Position numbers and translations under genes: made by a program. DNA of 64,000 bases from Ensifer adhaerens (GTDB taxonomy: Bacteria; Pseudomonadota; Alphaproteobacteria; Rhizobiales; Rhizobiaceae), in NCBI GenBank assembly GCA_900215285.1, contig OCMG01000004.1, positions 2,836,001 to 2,900,000 of the forward strand, written 5' to 3'. Positions 38,305 to 47,287 of this stretch are shown piece by piece. The notes under the pieces were generated by a model, which saw only the letters and a list, made by a program, of their open reading frames with translations, searched no databases and had not been told where the DNA came from. Position 1 is the first letter of the stretch, and each line of letters starts with the position of its first letter.

Positions 38305-38988
38305 TCAGAATTCGAGAATCCTGCCCTCATCCAAGGTAATCCGACGATCCATTCGCGACGCGAGTTCGTGGTTGTGCGTCGCGATCATCGCAGCAAGACC
38401 TGATTGACGAACAAGCGCCGTCAGCGCGTCGAAGACATAGCCTGCCGTTTCGGGGTCAAGATTGCCGGTCGGCTCATCCGCCAGCAGGATCTGGGGTGCG
38501 TTGGCCACGGCACGCGCGATCGCCACGCGCTGCTGCTCGCCGCCAGACAGTTCCGCCGGACGATGTGTACCGCGGTGGCCGATCCGCATATAGGCCAGCA
38601 ACTGCTCGGCACGCTCGGACGCATCCTTGCGCGACAGGCCGGCAATGAGTTGCGGCATCATGATATTCTCCAGCGCGCTGAATTCGGGCAGGAGGTGATG
38701 GAACTGGTAGACGAATCCGATTTCCGCGCGCCGGACGGCGGTCCGCTCATCATCGGCCATGTCTGCACAGGAATGACCGCTGACAATGACGTCGCCTTCG
38801 CTCGGACGCTCGAGCAGACCGGCAATGTGCAGAAGCGTCGACTTGCCCGTGCCGGACGGCGCGACGAGCGCGACCGTTTCTCCACTCCTGAGCGTGAAAT
38901 TGGCGCCCCTGAGGATCGAAAGCTCCTGGTCGCCCTGCCCGTAGCTGCGTCGGATATTCTTCAGTTCCAGGACTGCTTGCTGCTTCAT
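38305..38988 (-). CDS. lolD: Lipoprotein-releasing ABC transporter ATP-binding protein
   Basis: A 227-residue ABC ATPase of the LolD/MacB type. Walker A is APSGTGKST, the signature is [14 protein letters not shown] and Walker B is [12 protein letters not shown]. LolCDE-type machines release outer-membrane lipoproteins to LolA. It follows the permease gene after 16 bases, consistent with an operon. The stop lies 186 bases from the SOS-type small ORF. Confidence 0.96.
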   Translation of the reverse strand: MKQQAVLELKNIRRSYGQGDQELSILRGANFTLRSGETVALVAPSGTGKSTLLHIAGLLERPSEGDVIVSGHSCADMADDERTAVRRAEIGFVYQFHHLLPEFSALENIMMPQLIAGLSRKDASERAEQLLAYMRIGHRGTHRPAELSGGEQQRVAIARAVANAPQILLADEPTGNLDPETAGYVFDALTALVRQSGLAAMIATHNHELASRMDRRITLDEGRILEF

Positions 38989-39004
38989 CGGGTTTGGAGC
39001 CTTC

Positions 39005-40309
39005 TTATTCGTATCTCAGCGCCTGGACAGGATCCAGCTTGGCGGCGCGCCAGGCCGGGAAAATGGTGGCGAGGAAAGACAGCGCCAGCGCCATGGCAAT
39101 GACGGACACAGTCTCCCCGAGGTTCATTTCGGCCGGCAGCTGACTGAGGAAATAGAGTTCCGGATTGAACAGGGTTGTCCCGGATAGCCACGAGAAGAAC
39201 TCCCGAATGCGCTCGACGTTCAGGCAGACGATGACCCCGAGGATCAGGCCCGCAAAGGTTCCGGCCGTCCCGATTGCGGCGCCGGTCATGAAGAATATGC
39301 GCATGACGGCGCCTGATGTCGCGCCCATCGTCCGCAGGATCGCGATATCATGGCCCTTGTCCTTCACCAGCATGATCAGGCCGGAGATGATGTTGAGCGC
39401 GGCGACGAGAACAATCAGCGTCAGGATCATGAACATGACATTTCGTTCGACCTGAAGGGCCGAGAAGAAGGTCGAATTGCGCTGTCTCCAGTCGGTGATA
39501 AATATCTGCCGGCCCGCCGCCTTTTCGACTGGTTCGCGCAATTCGTCGATATTGTCGGGATTGTTGACGAAGAGCTCGATCGACTGAACGATGCCCTCCG
39601 CGTTGAAATAAAGCTGCGCCTGTTCCAGCGGCATGAAGATGATGCTGGAGTCGTATTCGGACATGCCGATCTCGAATACGGCCGACACCTTGTAGGATTT
39701 GACGCGTGGATTGACGCCCATGGGCGTCACATCACCATCCGGTGATATCAGCGTCACCGTGTCTCCCGCCGTCACACCCAGCGTTGCGGCAAGCCTTGAG
39801 CCGATCGCGATTCCATCGCCGGATGCAAAGCCGACGAGATCACCGGCCTTGATGTTATCGGCCACATATTTCAACTTGGTGAGATCTTCAGCGCGAATGC
39901 CGCGCACGAGCGCACCCGACCCGGCACCGTTCTTGCCGGAAGCCAGCGTCTCGCCCTCCACCAGCGGGATCGCCATCTTGACGCCCGGCACCGCAGCAAA
40001 TTTCTGAGCCAGTTCGTTATAATTGCTCAGCGGCGTATCAACCGGCTGGATGATCATGTGCCCGTTGATGCCCAGGATGCGAGAAATCAATTCGGTCCGG
40101 AAGCCGTTCATCACCGCCATCACGATGATGAGTGTCGCCACGCCGAGCATGATGCCGACGAAGGAAAACCCGGCGATCACCGAGATGAACGCCTCCTTGC
40201 GCCGGGCGCGGAGATAGCGCCAGGCCACCATGCGTTCAAAGGCGGAAAACGGCCCCGTTTTCGTGATCCGGTTTGCCGTTGCGCTTGCGCCGCTATCGCC
40301 TTTCGCCAT
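39005..40309 (-). CDS. Lipoprotein-releasing ABC transporter permease (LolC/LolE family)
   Basis: A 434-residue permease with one N-terminal span, a large periplasmic MacB-like core (about residues 60-275) and three C-terminal spans of the FtsX domain. The family motif [20 protein letters not shown] and the final [17 protein letters not shown] are clear. Only one such gene precedes lolD, so the complex may be a homodimer (LolF-type), unlike the LolC-LolE heterodimer of E. coli. It was named lolC in older rhizobial annotation. proS lies 19 bases upstream in the same direction. Confidence 0.93.
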   Translation of the reverse strand: MAKGDSGASATANRITKTGPFSAFERMVAWRYLRARRKEAFISVIAGFSFVGIMLGVATLIIVMAVMNGFRTELISRILGINGHMIIQPVDTPLSNYNELAQKFAAVPGVKMAIPLVEGETLASGKNGAGSGALVRGIRAEDLTKLKYVADNIKAGDLVGFASGDGIAIGSRLAATLGVTAGDTVTLISPDGDVTPMGVNPRVKSYKVSAVFEIGMSEYDSSIIFMPLEQAQLYFNAEGIVQSIELFVNNPDNIDELREPVEKAAGRQIFITDWRQRNSTFFSALQVERNVMFMILTLIVLVAALNIISGLIMLVKDKGHDIAILRTMGATSGAVMRIFFMTGAAIGTAGTFAGLILGVIVCLNVERIREFFSWLSGTTLFNPELYFLSQLPAEMNLGETVSVIAMALALSFLATIFPAWRAAKLDPVQALRYE

Positions 40310-40328
40310 GTCTTCTCCGTATCGGCAG

Positions 40329-41651
40329 TCAGCCGATGAGTTTGTTGATCGCAGCCTCGATTGTCAGGGTCTGACGCTCGCCGGTCTTGCGGTCCTTCAA
40401 TTCCACTTCGCCACTGGCGACCGAGCGAGGGCCGACAATGACCTGATCCGGAACGCCGATGAGGTCCGCAGTTGCAAACTTCGATCCCGCCCGTTCGTCG
40501 GTGTCATCCAGCAATATGTCCTTCCCGGCATTCGCGAGGCTTTCGTAAATGCGTGAAGAGGCCTCGTCGCATGCGGCATCACCATTTTTCATGTTGATGA
40601 TCATCGCGTCGAAGGGTGCCACGGAGCGCGGCCAGATGATTCCGTTGTCGTCATGGGATGCTTCGATGATGGCGGGAACGAGGCGCGTCGGGCCAATGCC
40701 ATACGAACCCATGTGGACGGCGTGTTCCTTGCCATCCGGGCCCAGAACCCTGGCACCCATCGGCTCGGAATACTTAGTTCCGAAATAGAAGATGTGGCCG
40801 ACTTCAATGCCGCGTGCCGAGAGGCGATCGCCTTCGGGAATCGCTTCGAATTCTGCCGAATCGTGCATCTCCGACGTCGCCGCATAGGCGGAGGTCCACT
40901 GGTCGAAAATGCCCTGCAATGCGGCTACATCATCGAAGTCGGTGTTTTCGGCGGGGATGTCGAAATTGACGAAGTCCTTGTGGCAGAAAACCTCGGACTC
41001 ACCAGTTTCAGCCAGGATGATGAATTCGTGGCTGTGATTGCCGCCGATGGGGCCTGTATCGGCGCGCATGGGGATGGCGCGCAAGCCAAGCCGCGAGAAC
41101 GTGCGCAGATAGGCCGCGAACATCTTGTTGTAGGAATGGATCGCACCTTCCTTCGTCAGGTCGAAGGAATAGGCATCCTTCATAAGGAACTCGCGCGAAC
41201 GCATCGTGCCGAAGCGCGGACGGATCTCGTCACGGAACTTCAGCTGGATATGATAGAGGTTCAGCGGCAGGTGCTTGTAGGACTTGATATAGGACCTGAA
41301 GATGTCGGTGATCATTTCCTCGTTGGTGGGCCCATAGAGCATGGCCCGGTCCTGGCGGTCCTTGATGCGCAGCATCTCCTTGCCGTAATCGTCATAGCGA
41401 CCGCTCTCCTGCCACAGTTCCGCAGACTGCAGCGTCGGCATCAGAAGTTCGATGGCGCCTGCACGATTCTGCTCCTCGCGAACGATCTTGCAGACCTTGT
41501 CGAGCACACGCTTGCCGAGCGGCAACCAGGAATAGATGCCGGCCGATTGCTGGCGGATCATGGACGAGCGCAGCATCAGGCGGTGGGAGACGATTTCTGC
41601 CTCCTTGGGGTTTTCCTTGAGGATAGGCAGAAAGAAGCGGGAGAGACGCAT
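40329..41651 (-). CDS. proS: Prolyl-tRNA synthetase, short alphaproteobacterial form
   Basis: A 440-residue class II ProRS. It opens [19 protein letters not shown] and shows motif 2 in [21 protein letters not shown]; a C-terminal anticodon-binding domain covers about residues 345-440. It lacks the INS editing insertion of about 180 residues found in the 570-residue E. coli enzyme; this short form is known in Alphaproteobacteria. Mischarged Ala-tRNA-Pro would have to be cleared in trans. The ATG at 41651 is the conserved start. Frames further upstream have no similarity. Confidence 0.97.
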   Translation of the reverse strand: MRLSRFFLPILKENPKEAEIVSHRLMLRSSMIRQQSAGIYSWLPLGKRVLDKVCKIVREEQNRAGAIELLMPTLQSAELWQESGRYDDYGKEMLRIKDRQDRAMLYGPTNEEMITDIFRSYIKSYKHLPLNLYHIQLKFRDEIRPRFGTMRSREFLMKDAYSFDLTKEGAIHSYNKMFAAYLRTFSRLGLRAIPMRADTGPIGGNHSHEFIILAETGESEVFCHKDFVNFDIPAENTDFDDVAALQGIFDQWTSAYAATSEMHDSAEFEAIPEGDRLSARGIEVGHIFYFGTKYSEPMGARVLGPDGKEHAVHMGSYGIGPTRLVPAIIEASHDDNGIIWPRSVAPFDAMIINMKNGDAACDEASSRIYESLANAGKDILLDDTDERAGSKFATADLIGVPDQVIVGPRSVASGEVELKDRKTGERQTLTIEAAINKLIG

Positions 41652-41714
41652 GACGGTTTCCAGACGAAAAGCCATCTCCAGAGGCTGGAGAATCGGGCTT
41701 GCGGTTGTCGAATT

Positions 41715-41736
41715 GGAAGCGTTCTTAAACGCTTCC
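41715..41736. repeat. Inverted repeat upstream of proS
   Basis: GGAAGCGTT-CTTA-AACGCTTCC is a perfect 9-bp inverted repeat with a 4-base centre. It lies 64 bases before the proS start codon. It could be a protein-binding site or part of an RNA leader, and no known operator fits it. Confidence 0.5.
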
Positions 41737-41899
41737 TTGCCGGATGAAAACCCGCCAGCAGTTGCCCTTTCCGTTCCTATGCACAGGGGAGCCGCTTGCG
41801 GCATCTTACGTAACGGCATGACCCGCATGACGCGAATGTGAAATTTCTTTGTCAATAGGAAAAATCCTGACAACTGTGTCAAAAATGCAAAAAAACCAG

Positions 41900-41927
41900 A
41901 TGACAAGACCGCATCTATTCGCTAGGT
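41900..41927 (+). promoter_or_regulatory. Promoter of the alpha-r9-like sRNA
   Basis: ATGACA (41900-41905) and CTAGGT (41922-41927) are 16 bases apart, close to the rhizobial CTTGAC-N17-CTATAT pattern. Start of transcription would be near 41934. Confidence 0.45.
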
Positions 41928-41933
41928 TCAGCC

Positions 41934-42086
41934 TACAAAACAGGCAGAGAGATAGAAACTCTGCTAATTTCGCGGTCAAGTCTTGGGAGGATCAGATCGT
42001 AGGCGCGCTTCGTCGCTGCCGCCGGAAACGGCTAAGGGTCACGCGAAGAATTTGGAAACAAGGCTCAAAAAGCCTTGTTTTTTTTT
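41934..42086 (+). ncRNA. Probable trans-acting sRNA of the alpha-r9 (Smr9C) family
   Basis: About 153 nucleotides on the strand opposite to proS and DUF1467. Three stem-loops can be seen: GCAGAG/CTCTGC (41944-41964), a middle GCCG...CGGC element, and a terminator stem AACAAGGCT/AGCCTTGTT followed by nine T (42078-42086). In Ensifer meliloti the sRNA Smr9C lies in this gap, next to proS, and is about 150 nucleotides long; that location is from memory. Size, position and terminator agree. Its targets are not known from the sequence, and Hfq binding is possible at the U-rich end. Confidence 0.65.
42056..42086 (+). terminator. Terminator of the alpha-r9-like sRNA
   Basis: A 10-bp stem AAACAAGGCT / AGCCTTGTTT with a CAAAA loop, merging into a run of nine T. 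Strong only on the plus strand. Confidence 0.92.
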
Positions 42087-42330
42087 GCTTTCATCTTCGA
42101 TAGTGCGAGAATGAATCATTCTAATTGGCGCGCGCTCATACTTTCCTGTCATTGTCCAGATATCGGAAGTTACGCGAATGCCGCGCCTTCGTACCATCGG
42201 GCATATTTCGGGCTGAAGCACAAAGCACGGGGTCTCCTTCCAACGCCATTTGGATGCGTCGGAAGCCTTTCCGCTGTTTGTAGACCTGCGCGGCGCAAAA
42301 CCGGCCGGCTCCGTCCTGGGACTTGGGCTA
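42087..42330. other. Gene-free stretch between the sRNA and the dispersed repeat
   Basis: About 240 bases without a credible gene. A minus-strand frame covers it but lacks a ribosome site and runs into the repeat and the sRNA terminator. Nothing else recognised. Confidence 0.4.
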
Positions 42331-42431
42331 GATCGTTTCAATGTTTCTTTGAAACGCTGAAACGATCCATCTCTTTGCTTTTACGCAATTCCGGACGCGG
42401 AACCGGTTTCCACTTTCGCTGGAACTGTTTT
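42331..42431. repeat. Rhizobial dispersed repeat, copy 1 (long form)
   Basis: Begins with GATCGTTTCAATG and a TTTC/GAAA hairpin, then ATCTCTTTGCTTTTACGCAA and TTCCGGACGCGGAACCGG, ending CACTTTCGCTGGAA. This is the intergenic repeat family seen in many copies in Rhizobium and Agrobacterium chromosomes. It touches the DUF1467 stop codon. A shorter copy lies 0.9 kb away. Confidence 0.8.
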
Positions 42432-42705
42432 AGAGCGATCGGTAATCCGGATAAAATTGCGGGATCGAATCGAAGGTGAAGCCGAAATACATGGATACAA
42501 GGAACCAAGCGCCAAAGATCGCTGCCGCGACGATCGTCGTCAGCAGGAATGTTCGCCACGCGCGATGATGCGCGGGCGCACTGGCCACCGTTCCCAGCAC
42601 ACGCTCTCCCTCATCCTGCTGGCTGCGGAAGCCGAACGGCAGGATGAGAAACAGTGTTAGCCACCAGATTATGAAATAGACGGCAAAACCGAAGAACCAG
42701 TTCAC
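42430..42705 (-). CDS. DUF1467 family protein
   Basis: A 91-residue protein of the DUF1467 family with two membrane spans (about residues 5-25 and 52-72). The WWLTLFLILPFGFRSQQDEG segment with its short charged loop is the family signature. The function is unknown. It sits between mce and proS, as it does in other Rhizobiaceae. The stop codon is shared with the end of the dispersed repeat. Confidence 0.9.
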   Translation of the reverse strand: MNWFFGFAVYFIIWWLTLFLILPFGFRSQQDEGERVLGTVASAPAHHRAWRTFLLTTIVAAAIFGAWFLVSMYFGFTFDSIPQFYPDYRSL

Positions 42706-42866
42706 GCTTTATCCTCCCAGGAGCCCCAATATCGGGCAGGCCTGAACTTGGTTTACTCCCAACCCACGAAACTGGAAAGCGCGTTCGGATACACTTGCTT
42801 CTCAAGCCTTCAGCAAGATCATATAGTTAGCTCGACGAGGTTCTCGAGGCGACATGCGCCATAGCG

Positions 42867-43271
42867 TCACACCTGTTCCAGTTCGACCAGCGTGCCCTGA
42901 AAATCCTTGGGATGCAGGAAGAGAACAGGCTTTCCATGCGCACCGATCTTCGGCGTTCCATCGCCAAGCACACGTGCACCACCGGCCAGGAGTTGATCAC
43001 GCGCGGCAATGATATCAGAGACTTCATAGCAAATGTGGTGCATGCCGCCGGTAGAATTCTTCGAGAGAAAAGCCGCGATCGGAGAGGCTTCACCCAGCGG
43101 CTCCAGCAGCTCTACCTTGGTGTTGGGCAGTTCAACAAAAACGACAGTCACGCCATGTTCGGGGAGCGCCTGTGCTTGGGAGACCTTTGCGCCCAGCGTA
43201 TCGCGATAGACTGTTGTTGCAGCCGCCAGATCGGGAACGGCGATTGCGATATGATTGACCCTGCCCAGCAT
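42867..43271 (-). CDS. mce: Methylmalonyl-CoA epimerase
   Basis: A 134-residue VOC-fold epimerase, which interconverts (R)- and (S)-methylmalonyl-CoA for propionate and branched-chain use. It opens MLGRVNHIAIAVPDLAAA with the metal-binding H7. GGMHHICYEVSDI and LFLHPKDFQGTLVELEQV supply the remaining ligands. Length is normal. Copies of the dispersed repeat lie on both sides, in the promoter region (43295-43353) and 0.4 kb downstream. Confidence 0.93.
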   Translation of the reverse strand: MLGRVNHIAIAVPDLAAATTVYRDTLGAKVSQAQALPEHGVTVVFVELPNTKVELLEPLGEASPIAAFLSKNSTGGMHHICYEVSDIIAARDQLLAGGARVLGDGTPKIGAHGKPVLFLHPKDFQGTLVELEQV

Positions 43272-43294
43272 GACTTCCTCCTCGTTTCCGCTTC

Positions 43295-43353
43295 CATCTC
43301 TTTGCTTTGAGCGATTCCGGACGCGGAACCGGTGTCCACTTTCGCTGGAATAG
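43295..43353. repeat. Rhizobial dispersed repeat, copy 2 (short form)
   Basis: Shares CATCTCTTTGCTTT, ATTCCGGACGCGGAACCGGT and TCCACTTTCGCTGGAA with copy 1, in the same orientation. It lacks the first hairpin of copy 1. It lies between the RNase J stop and the mce start. Confidence 0.8.
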
Positions 43354-43367
43354 CTCCTGTGGCCGGT

Positions 43368-45038
43368 TCAGGTGACCCGGTTGAGAAACACGGTGACGAC
43401 CGGCTTCTTGCCCCAGCTCTGGTTGACTGTCGCCCTGACCGCACGGCGCACGGACTCCTTGACAGCCTCGAGATCCTTCCGGCGCGCACGCGGAATGCTC
43501 TCGACCGCTCCGAGCACCGCGTCATAGATGGCATCATCCATGGCGTCGCCTTCATCGTCGAAGGCGGGCAGGCCAAAGCTGACGACATCGGGATCGTCCA
43601 CGAAATCATAGCGCGCGTCGAGAAGAACATTCACGGCGACGTGACCGACATAGGCGAGTTTGCGGCGTTCGCCAATTCCCACTTCGTCGAAGTCGCCGAT
43701 CAGGTTGCCGTCCTTGTAGATGCGACCGTGATGGACCTGCTCCAGGATAACCGCCGGCCCCGGTGCAAGGCGCAGCATGTCGCCGTTGCGGACCTGCTGG
43801 ACCGTCTCGATGCCGGCGCTGCTGCCCAGCTCGGCCTGCGCGTTCAGATGCGCGGCCTCGCCATGAACGGGGACGAGGATCTTCGGGCGGATCCATTCAT
43901 ACATCTGGCGCAGTTCAGCCCGGCGGGGATGACCTGAAACATGCACGAGAGCATCGCCGTCGCTGATGATCTTGATGCCCTGGTCGATGAGACCGTTGTA
44001 AATATCGAGGATCGGCTTCTCGTTGCCGGGAATGGTGCGAGAAGAGAAGACAACGAGGTCGCCGGGGGCGAGCGCGACATTGCGCATCTCATCGCGGGAG
44101 AGTTTGGCCAGAGCCGCCCTCGCCTCGCCCTGACTGCCGGTCAGGATGACCACGACCTTGTCGCGCGGAATATAGCCATACTGGTCCTCGCCGATAAAGG
44201 GCTTCACGCCTTCCATGAGACCGCAGTCGCGGGCCACGTCGGTGACGCGCTTCATGGAGCTGCCAAGAAGCAGGACGTCGCGGCCGGCGCGCTCGGCGGC
44301 TTCCGCGATGGAACGGATGCGCCCGACATTGGAGGAAAAGGTGGTGATCGCGACGCGACCTTCCGCTTCCTCGATGATCTTCGTCAGGCTTTCGGACACG
44401 TCCTTCTCGGACGGCGAGATGCCTTCCCGCATGGCGTTGGTGCTGTCGCACATCAGCGCCAGCACGCCCTCGTCGCCGACGGCGCGGAAGCGGTTCTCGT
44501 CGGTCAGCGGGCCAACGGACGGATGAAGATCGATCTTCCAGTCGCCCGTGTGAACGACATTGCCCAGCGGCGTTCGGATGAAAAGCGACATCGGCTCCGG
44601 GATGGAGTGGGTCACCGCCACCGCCTCGATCTCGAAGGGGCCGACATTGATCCGGTCGCCGGCCTTGAAGATTGTCACCGGGACTTCGCCGCGGCTTGCC
44701 TCATATTCGCGCTTCGCCTCCAGCATCCCGGCCGTAAATGGCGAGGCATAGACGGGAACGTTCAGTTCACGCCAAAGGTCGGACAGCGCGCCGTAATGGT
44801 CTTCATGAGCATGCGTGATGATGATGCCCTTGAGGTCCGTGCGCCGCTCCTTGATGAAGGCAATGTCGGGCAGAACGAGGTCGGCGCCTGGCAGATCGGG
44901 ACCGGCAAAGGTCACGCCGCAATCGACCATGATCCATTGCCGCTTGGTCGCCGGACCAAAGCCGTAGAGCGCGAGATTCATGCCGATTTCACCGACACCA
45001 CCGAGCGGCAGGAATACCAGTTCGTCAGACTTGCTCAT
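43368..45038 (-). CDS. rnj: Ribonuclease J
   Basis: A 556-residue metallo-beta-lactamase/beta-CASP ribonuclease. The metal-binding motif is H76-A-H78-E-D80-H81 in ITHAHEDHYGAL; the beta-CASP part contains ALMCDSTNAMREG and the C-terminal RNA-binding domain follows. RNase J has 5'-3' exonuclease activity and in rhizobia helps rRNA 5'-end maturation. The ATG at 45038 was chosen over a TTG two codons earlier. It follows birA after 2 bases, so it is the last gene of the nuoN-birA-rnj stretch. Confidence 0.95.
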   Translation of the reverse strand: MSKSDELVFLPLGGVGEIGMNLALYGFGPATKRQWIMVDCGVTFAGPDLPGADLVLPDIAFIKERRTDLKGIIITHAHEDHYGALSDLWRELNVPVYASPFTAGMLEAKREYEASRGEVPVTIFKAGDRINVGPFEIEAVAVTHSIPEPMSLFIRTPLGNVVHTGDWKIDLHPSVGPLTDENRFRAVGDEGVLALMCDSTNAMREGISPSEKDVSESLTKIIEEAEGRVAITTFSSNVGRIRSIAEAAERAGRDVLLLGSSMKRVTDVARDCGLMEGVKPFIGEDQYGYIPRDKVVVILTGSQGEARAALAKLSRDEMRNVALAPGDLVVFSSRTIPGNEKPILDIYNGLIDQGIKIISDGDALVHVSGHPRRAELRQMYEWIRPKILVPVHGEAAHLNAQAELGSSAGIETVQQVRNGDMLRLAPGPAVILEQVHHGRIYKDGNLIGDFDEVGIGERRKLAYVGHVAVNVLLDARYDFVDDPDVVSFGLPAFDDEGDAMDDAIYDAVLGAVESIPRARRKDLEAVKESVRRAVRATVNQSWGKKPVVTVFLNRVT

Positions 45039-45040
45039 TC

Positions 45041-45826
45041 TCAACTTCTTTCTTGGCCTTCCTGGCCCAGGAAAAATACATCGCCGGCTGCAATTGCCTG
45101 CCGCGTTCCGTCTGGCAGATCGAGCAATAGCATGCCATGTGCATCAATCCCGGAAAAAACGCCTTGCAGCGATCGGTCGGGAAGATTGACCGTGACCGGC
45201 TGACCGATCCCTCTGGCGACCTGTCGCCATTGATCGACAAGGGCAGCTGTTCCCTCGCCTCGATTCCAGACGTTCAGCAGCCGCTCCATCGCCTCATAAA
45301 GGCGCGCGAAAAGAATTTCTGGACTGCAGGTCGCGCCCCTTTCGGCGAGACAGGTCACCGGATAAAGCGCCTCAACCGGCTTGTGGGCGATATTGATTCC
45401 ACATCCGATGACGAGCGCGTGGTGTCCGTTCCTCAGGGACTCTCCTTCGAGCAGGATACCACTGACCTTGCAGCCCTCGACGAGAACGTCGTTTGGCCAT
45501 TTGATGCGAACATCGACATCCGCAGGCAATTCACGACGAATAGCGTCGTAGACGGCGAGAGAAACCGCAAGCGGCAGGCTCGCCAGCCGGTCTAGCGGCG
45601 CAGGGTCAATGAGAAGCAGGGATGCGTAGAGATTGCCGGGTTCCGAGACCCATGACCGACCGCGCCGCGCCCGACCGCCGGTCTGTTTGCGGGCGGTAAT
45701 CCAGAGATGGCCAGGATCGCCGGCGCGGGCACGCTCGAGACATTCGAGATTGGTCGATTGCGTCTCGTTCAACTCAATGTGCCGGAAGCCGCTAACCGGC
45801 TTCCGGCTGATTTCAATCCCGTCCAT
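45041..45826 (-). CDS. birA: Biotin--[acetyl-CoA-carboxylase] ligase
   Basis: A 261-residue BirA without the N-terminal DNA-binding domain, so it is a class I ligase and not a repressor. The biotinyl-AMP loop is GGRARRGRSW (about residues 50-60), and IKWPNDVLVEGCKVSGILLE is intact. It attaches biotin to the carboxyl carrier protein. Its ATG overlaps the nuoN stop as TGATG, so it is translated from the nuo transcript. Confidence 0.95.
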   Translation of the reverse strand: MDGIEISRKPVSGFRHIELNETQSTNLECLERARAGDPGHLWITARKQTGGRARRGRSWVSEPGNLYASLLLIDPAPLDRLASLPLAVSLAVYDAIRRELPADVDVRIKWPNDVLVEGCKVSGILLEGESLRNGHHALVIGCGINIAHKPVEALYPVTCLAERGATCSPEILFARLYEAMERLLNVWNRGEGTAALVDQWRQVARGIGQPVTVNLPDRSLQGVFSGIDAHGMLLLDLPDGTRQAIAAGDVFFLGQEGQERS

Positions 45827-47268
45827 CAGTAGAAGGAACGGGCAGCAGCTTCAGCCGCAGCACCCAGCGGGCCACCGATCAGCAGATAGCCGATCACGAA
45901 GAGGCCTGAGAGACCATAGATCAGCTTCAGTTCGCCTGCGGGGCGGGCAAATTCCTGCTTGGGATCATCGAACCACATGACCTTGACGATGCGAAGGTAG
46001 TAGTAGCAACCGACGACCGAGGACAGAACACCAAGGATCGCGAGCGTCAGCAGGTTCGCCTTGATGGCCGCCATGAAGACGAAATACTTCGCGAAGAAGC
46101 CGGCAAGCGGCGGGATACCTGCGAGCGAGAACATCAGCAGCGTCAGAACAAGCGCCATGACCGGGTTTGTCTTGGACAGACCGGCCAGATCGCCGGTGCC
46201 CTCGACTGCACGGCCATCCTTGAGGCGCATGGCCAGGATGCAGGCGAATGCACCAAGCGACATGACCGAGTAAATCGCCAGGTAAAGCAGGACGCCCGAA
46301 ATGCCTTCCTGGTTACCGGCAGCGATACCGACCAGCGCATAGCCCATGTGACCGATGGAGGAATAGGCCATCAGGCGCTTGATGTTCGTCTGACCGATCG
46401 CAGCGAAGGCGCCGAGAGCCATCGAAGCAATCGAGATGAAGACGAGGATCTGCTGCCAGTCATGCACGATCGGCTTGAAGGCAACGGCAACAAGGTGGAT
46501 CAGGATCGCCATGGCGGCAACCTTCGGCGCAGCCGAGAAGAAGGCCGTGACCGGGGTCGGCGCGCCTTCATACACGTCCGGCGTCCACATGTGGAACGGA
46601 ACGGCCGAGATCTTGAAGGCAATTCCGGCAAGCACGAAGACGAGGCCGAAGACGAGACCCAGCGAGCGATGCTCGGCGCTCAGTGCTGCAGCGATTTCCG
46701 AGAAGCCGGTCTGGCCGGTGAAGCCGTAAACCAGCGACATGCCATAGAGCAGCATGCCCGAAGAGAGAGCGCCGAGCACGAAATACTTGAGGCCGGCTTC
46801 CGTCGACTTCAGGCTGTCGCGGTTGATCGCGGCGACCACGTAGAGCGCCAGCGACTGCAGTTCCAGCGACAGATAAAGCGAGATGATGTCGTTGGCCGAA
46901 ATCATCAGCATCATGCCGAGTGTCGCCAGTACCATGAGCACCGGATATTCAAAGCGCTGGTCCGGCTCCGATCGACGGTTGCCGATGGAAAGGATGAGCG
47001 CGACGACGGCACCGGCGAGAGCCAGCACCTTCATGAAGCGGACAAAGGCATCCGAGCGATAGGCGCCGGCATAGGCCGTGCCGTCTGCACCCTTGAACAC
47101 GACGAGCGCACCGACGACAATCAGCAGCAGCACCGAAAGGCCGGTGACGGTGCCGACAGACTTGTCGCCGGAGAAGACGCCGATCATCAGAAGGATCAGC
47201 GCGCCGACAGCGAGAACCAGCTCCGGAAGCGAAAGCTGCAGGCTGGCAATGAGCGTTTCTGCGGTCAT
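45826..47268 (-). CDS. nuoN: NADH-quinone oxidoreductase subunit N
   Basis: A 480-residue antiporter-like membrane subunit with about 14 spans. The [14 protein letters not shown] segment carries the conserved glutamate of the channel, and [11 protein letters not shown] holds a key lysine. It forms one of the three proton-pumping units, next to NuoM. It is the last nuo gene; birA starts at its stop codon. Confidence 0.97.
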   Translation of the reverse strand: MTAETLIASLQLSLPELVLAVGALILLMIGVFSGDKSVGTVTGLSVLLLIVVGALVVFKGADGTAYAGAYRSDAFVRFMKVLALAGAVVALILSIGNRRSEPDQRFEYPVLMVLATLGMMLMISANDIISLYLSLELQSLALYVVAAINRDSLKSTEAGLKYFVLGALSSGMLLYGMSLVYGFTGQTGFSEIAAALSAEHRSLGLVFGLVFVLAGIAFKISAVPFHMWTPDVYEGAPTPVTAFFSAAPKVAAMAILIHLVAVAFKPIVHDWQQILVFISIASMALGAFAAIGQTNIKRLMAYSSIGHMGYALVGIAAGNQEGISGVLLYLAIYSVMSLGAFACILAMRLKDGRAVEGTGDLAGLSKTNPVMALVLTLLMFSLAGIPPLAGFFAKYFVFMAAIKANLLTLAILGVLSSVVGCYYYLRIVKVMWFDDPKQEFARPAGELKLIYGLSGLFVIGYLLIGGPLGAAAEAAARSFY

Positions 47269-47287
47269 GATCTCGTAAATCCCGTCG

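Noticed and set aside
42039..42341. A 100-codon minus-strand frame between proS and DUF1467
   Set aside because: It has no ribosome site or family features and crosses the dispersed repeat and the sRNA terminator.
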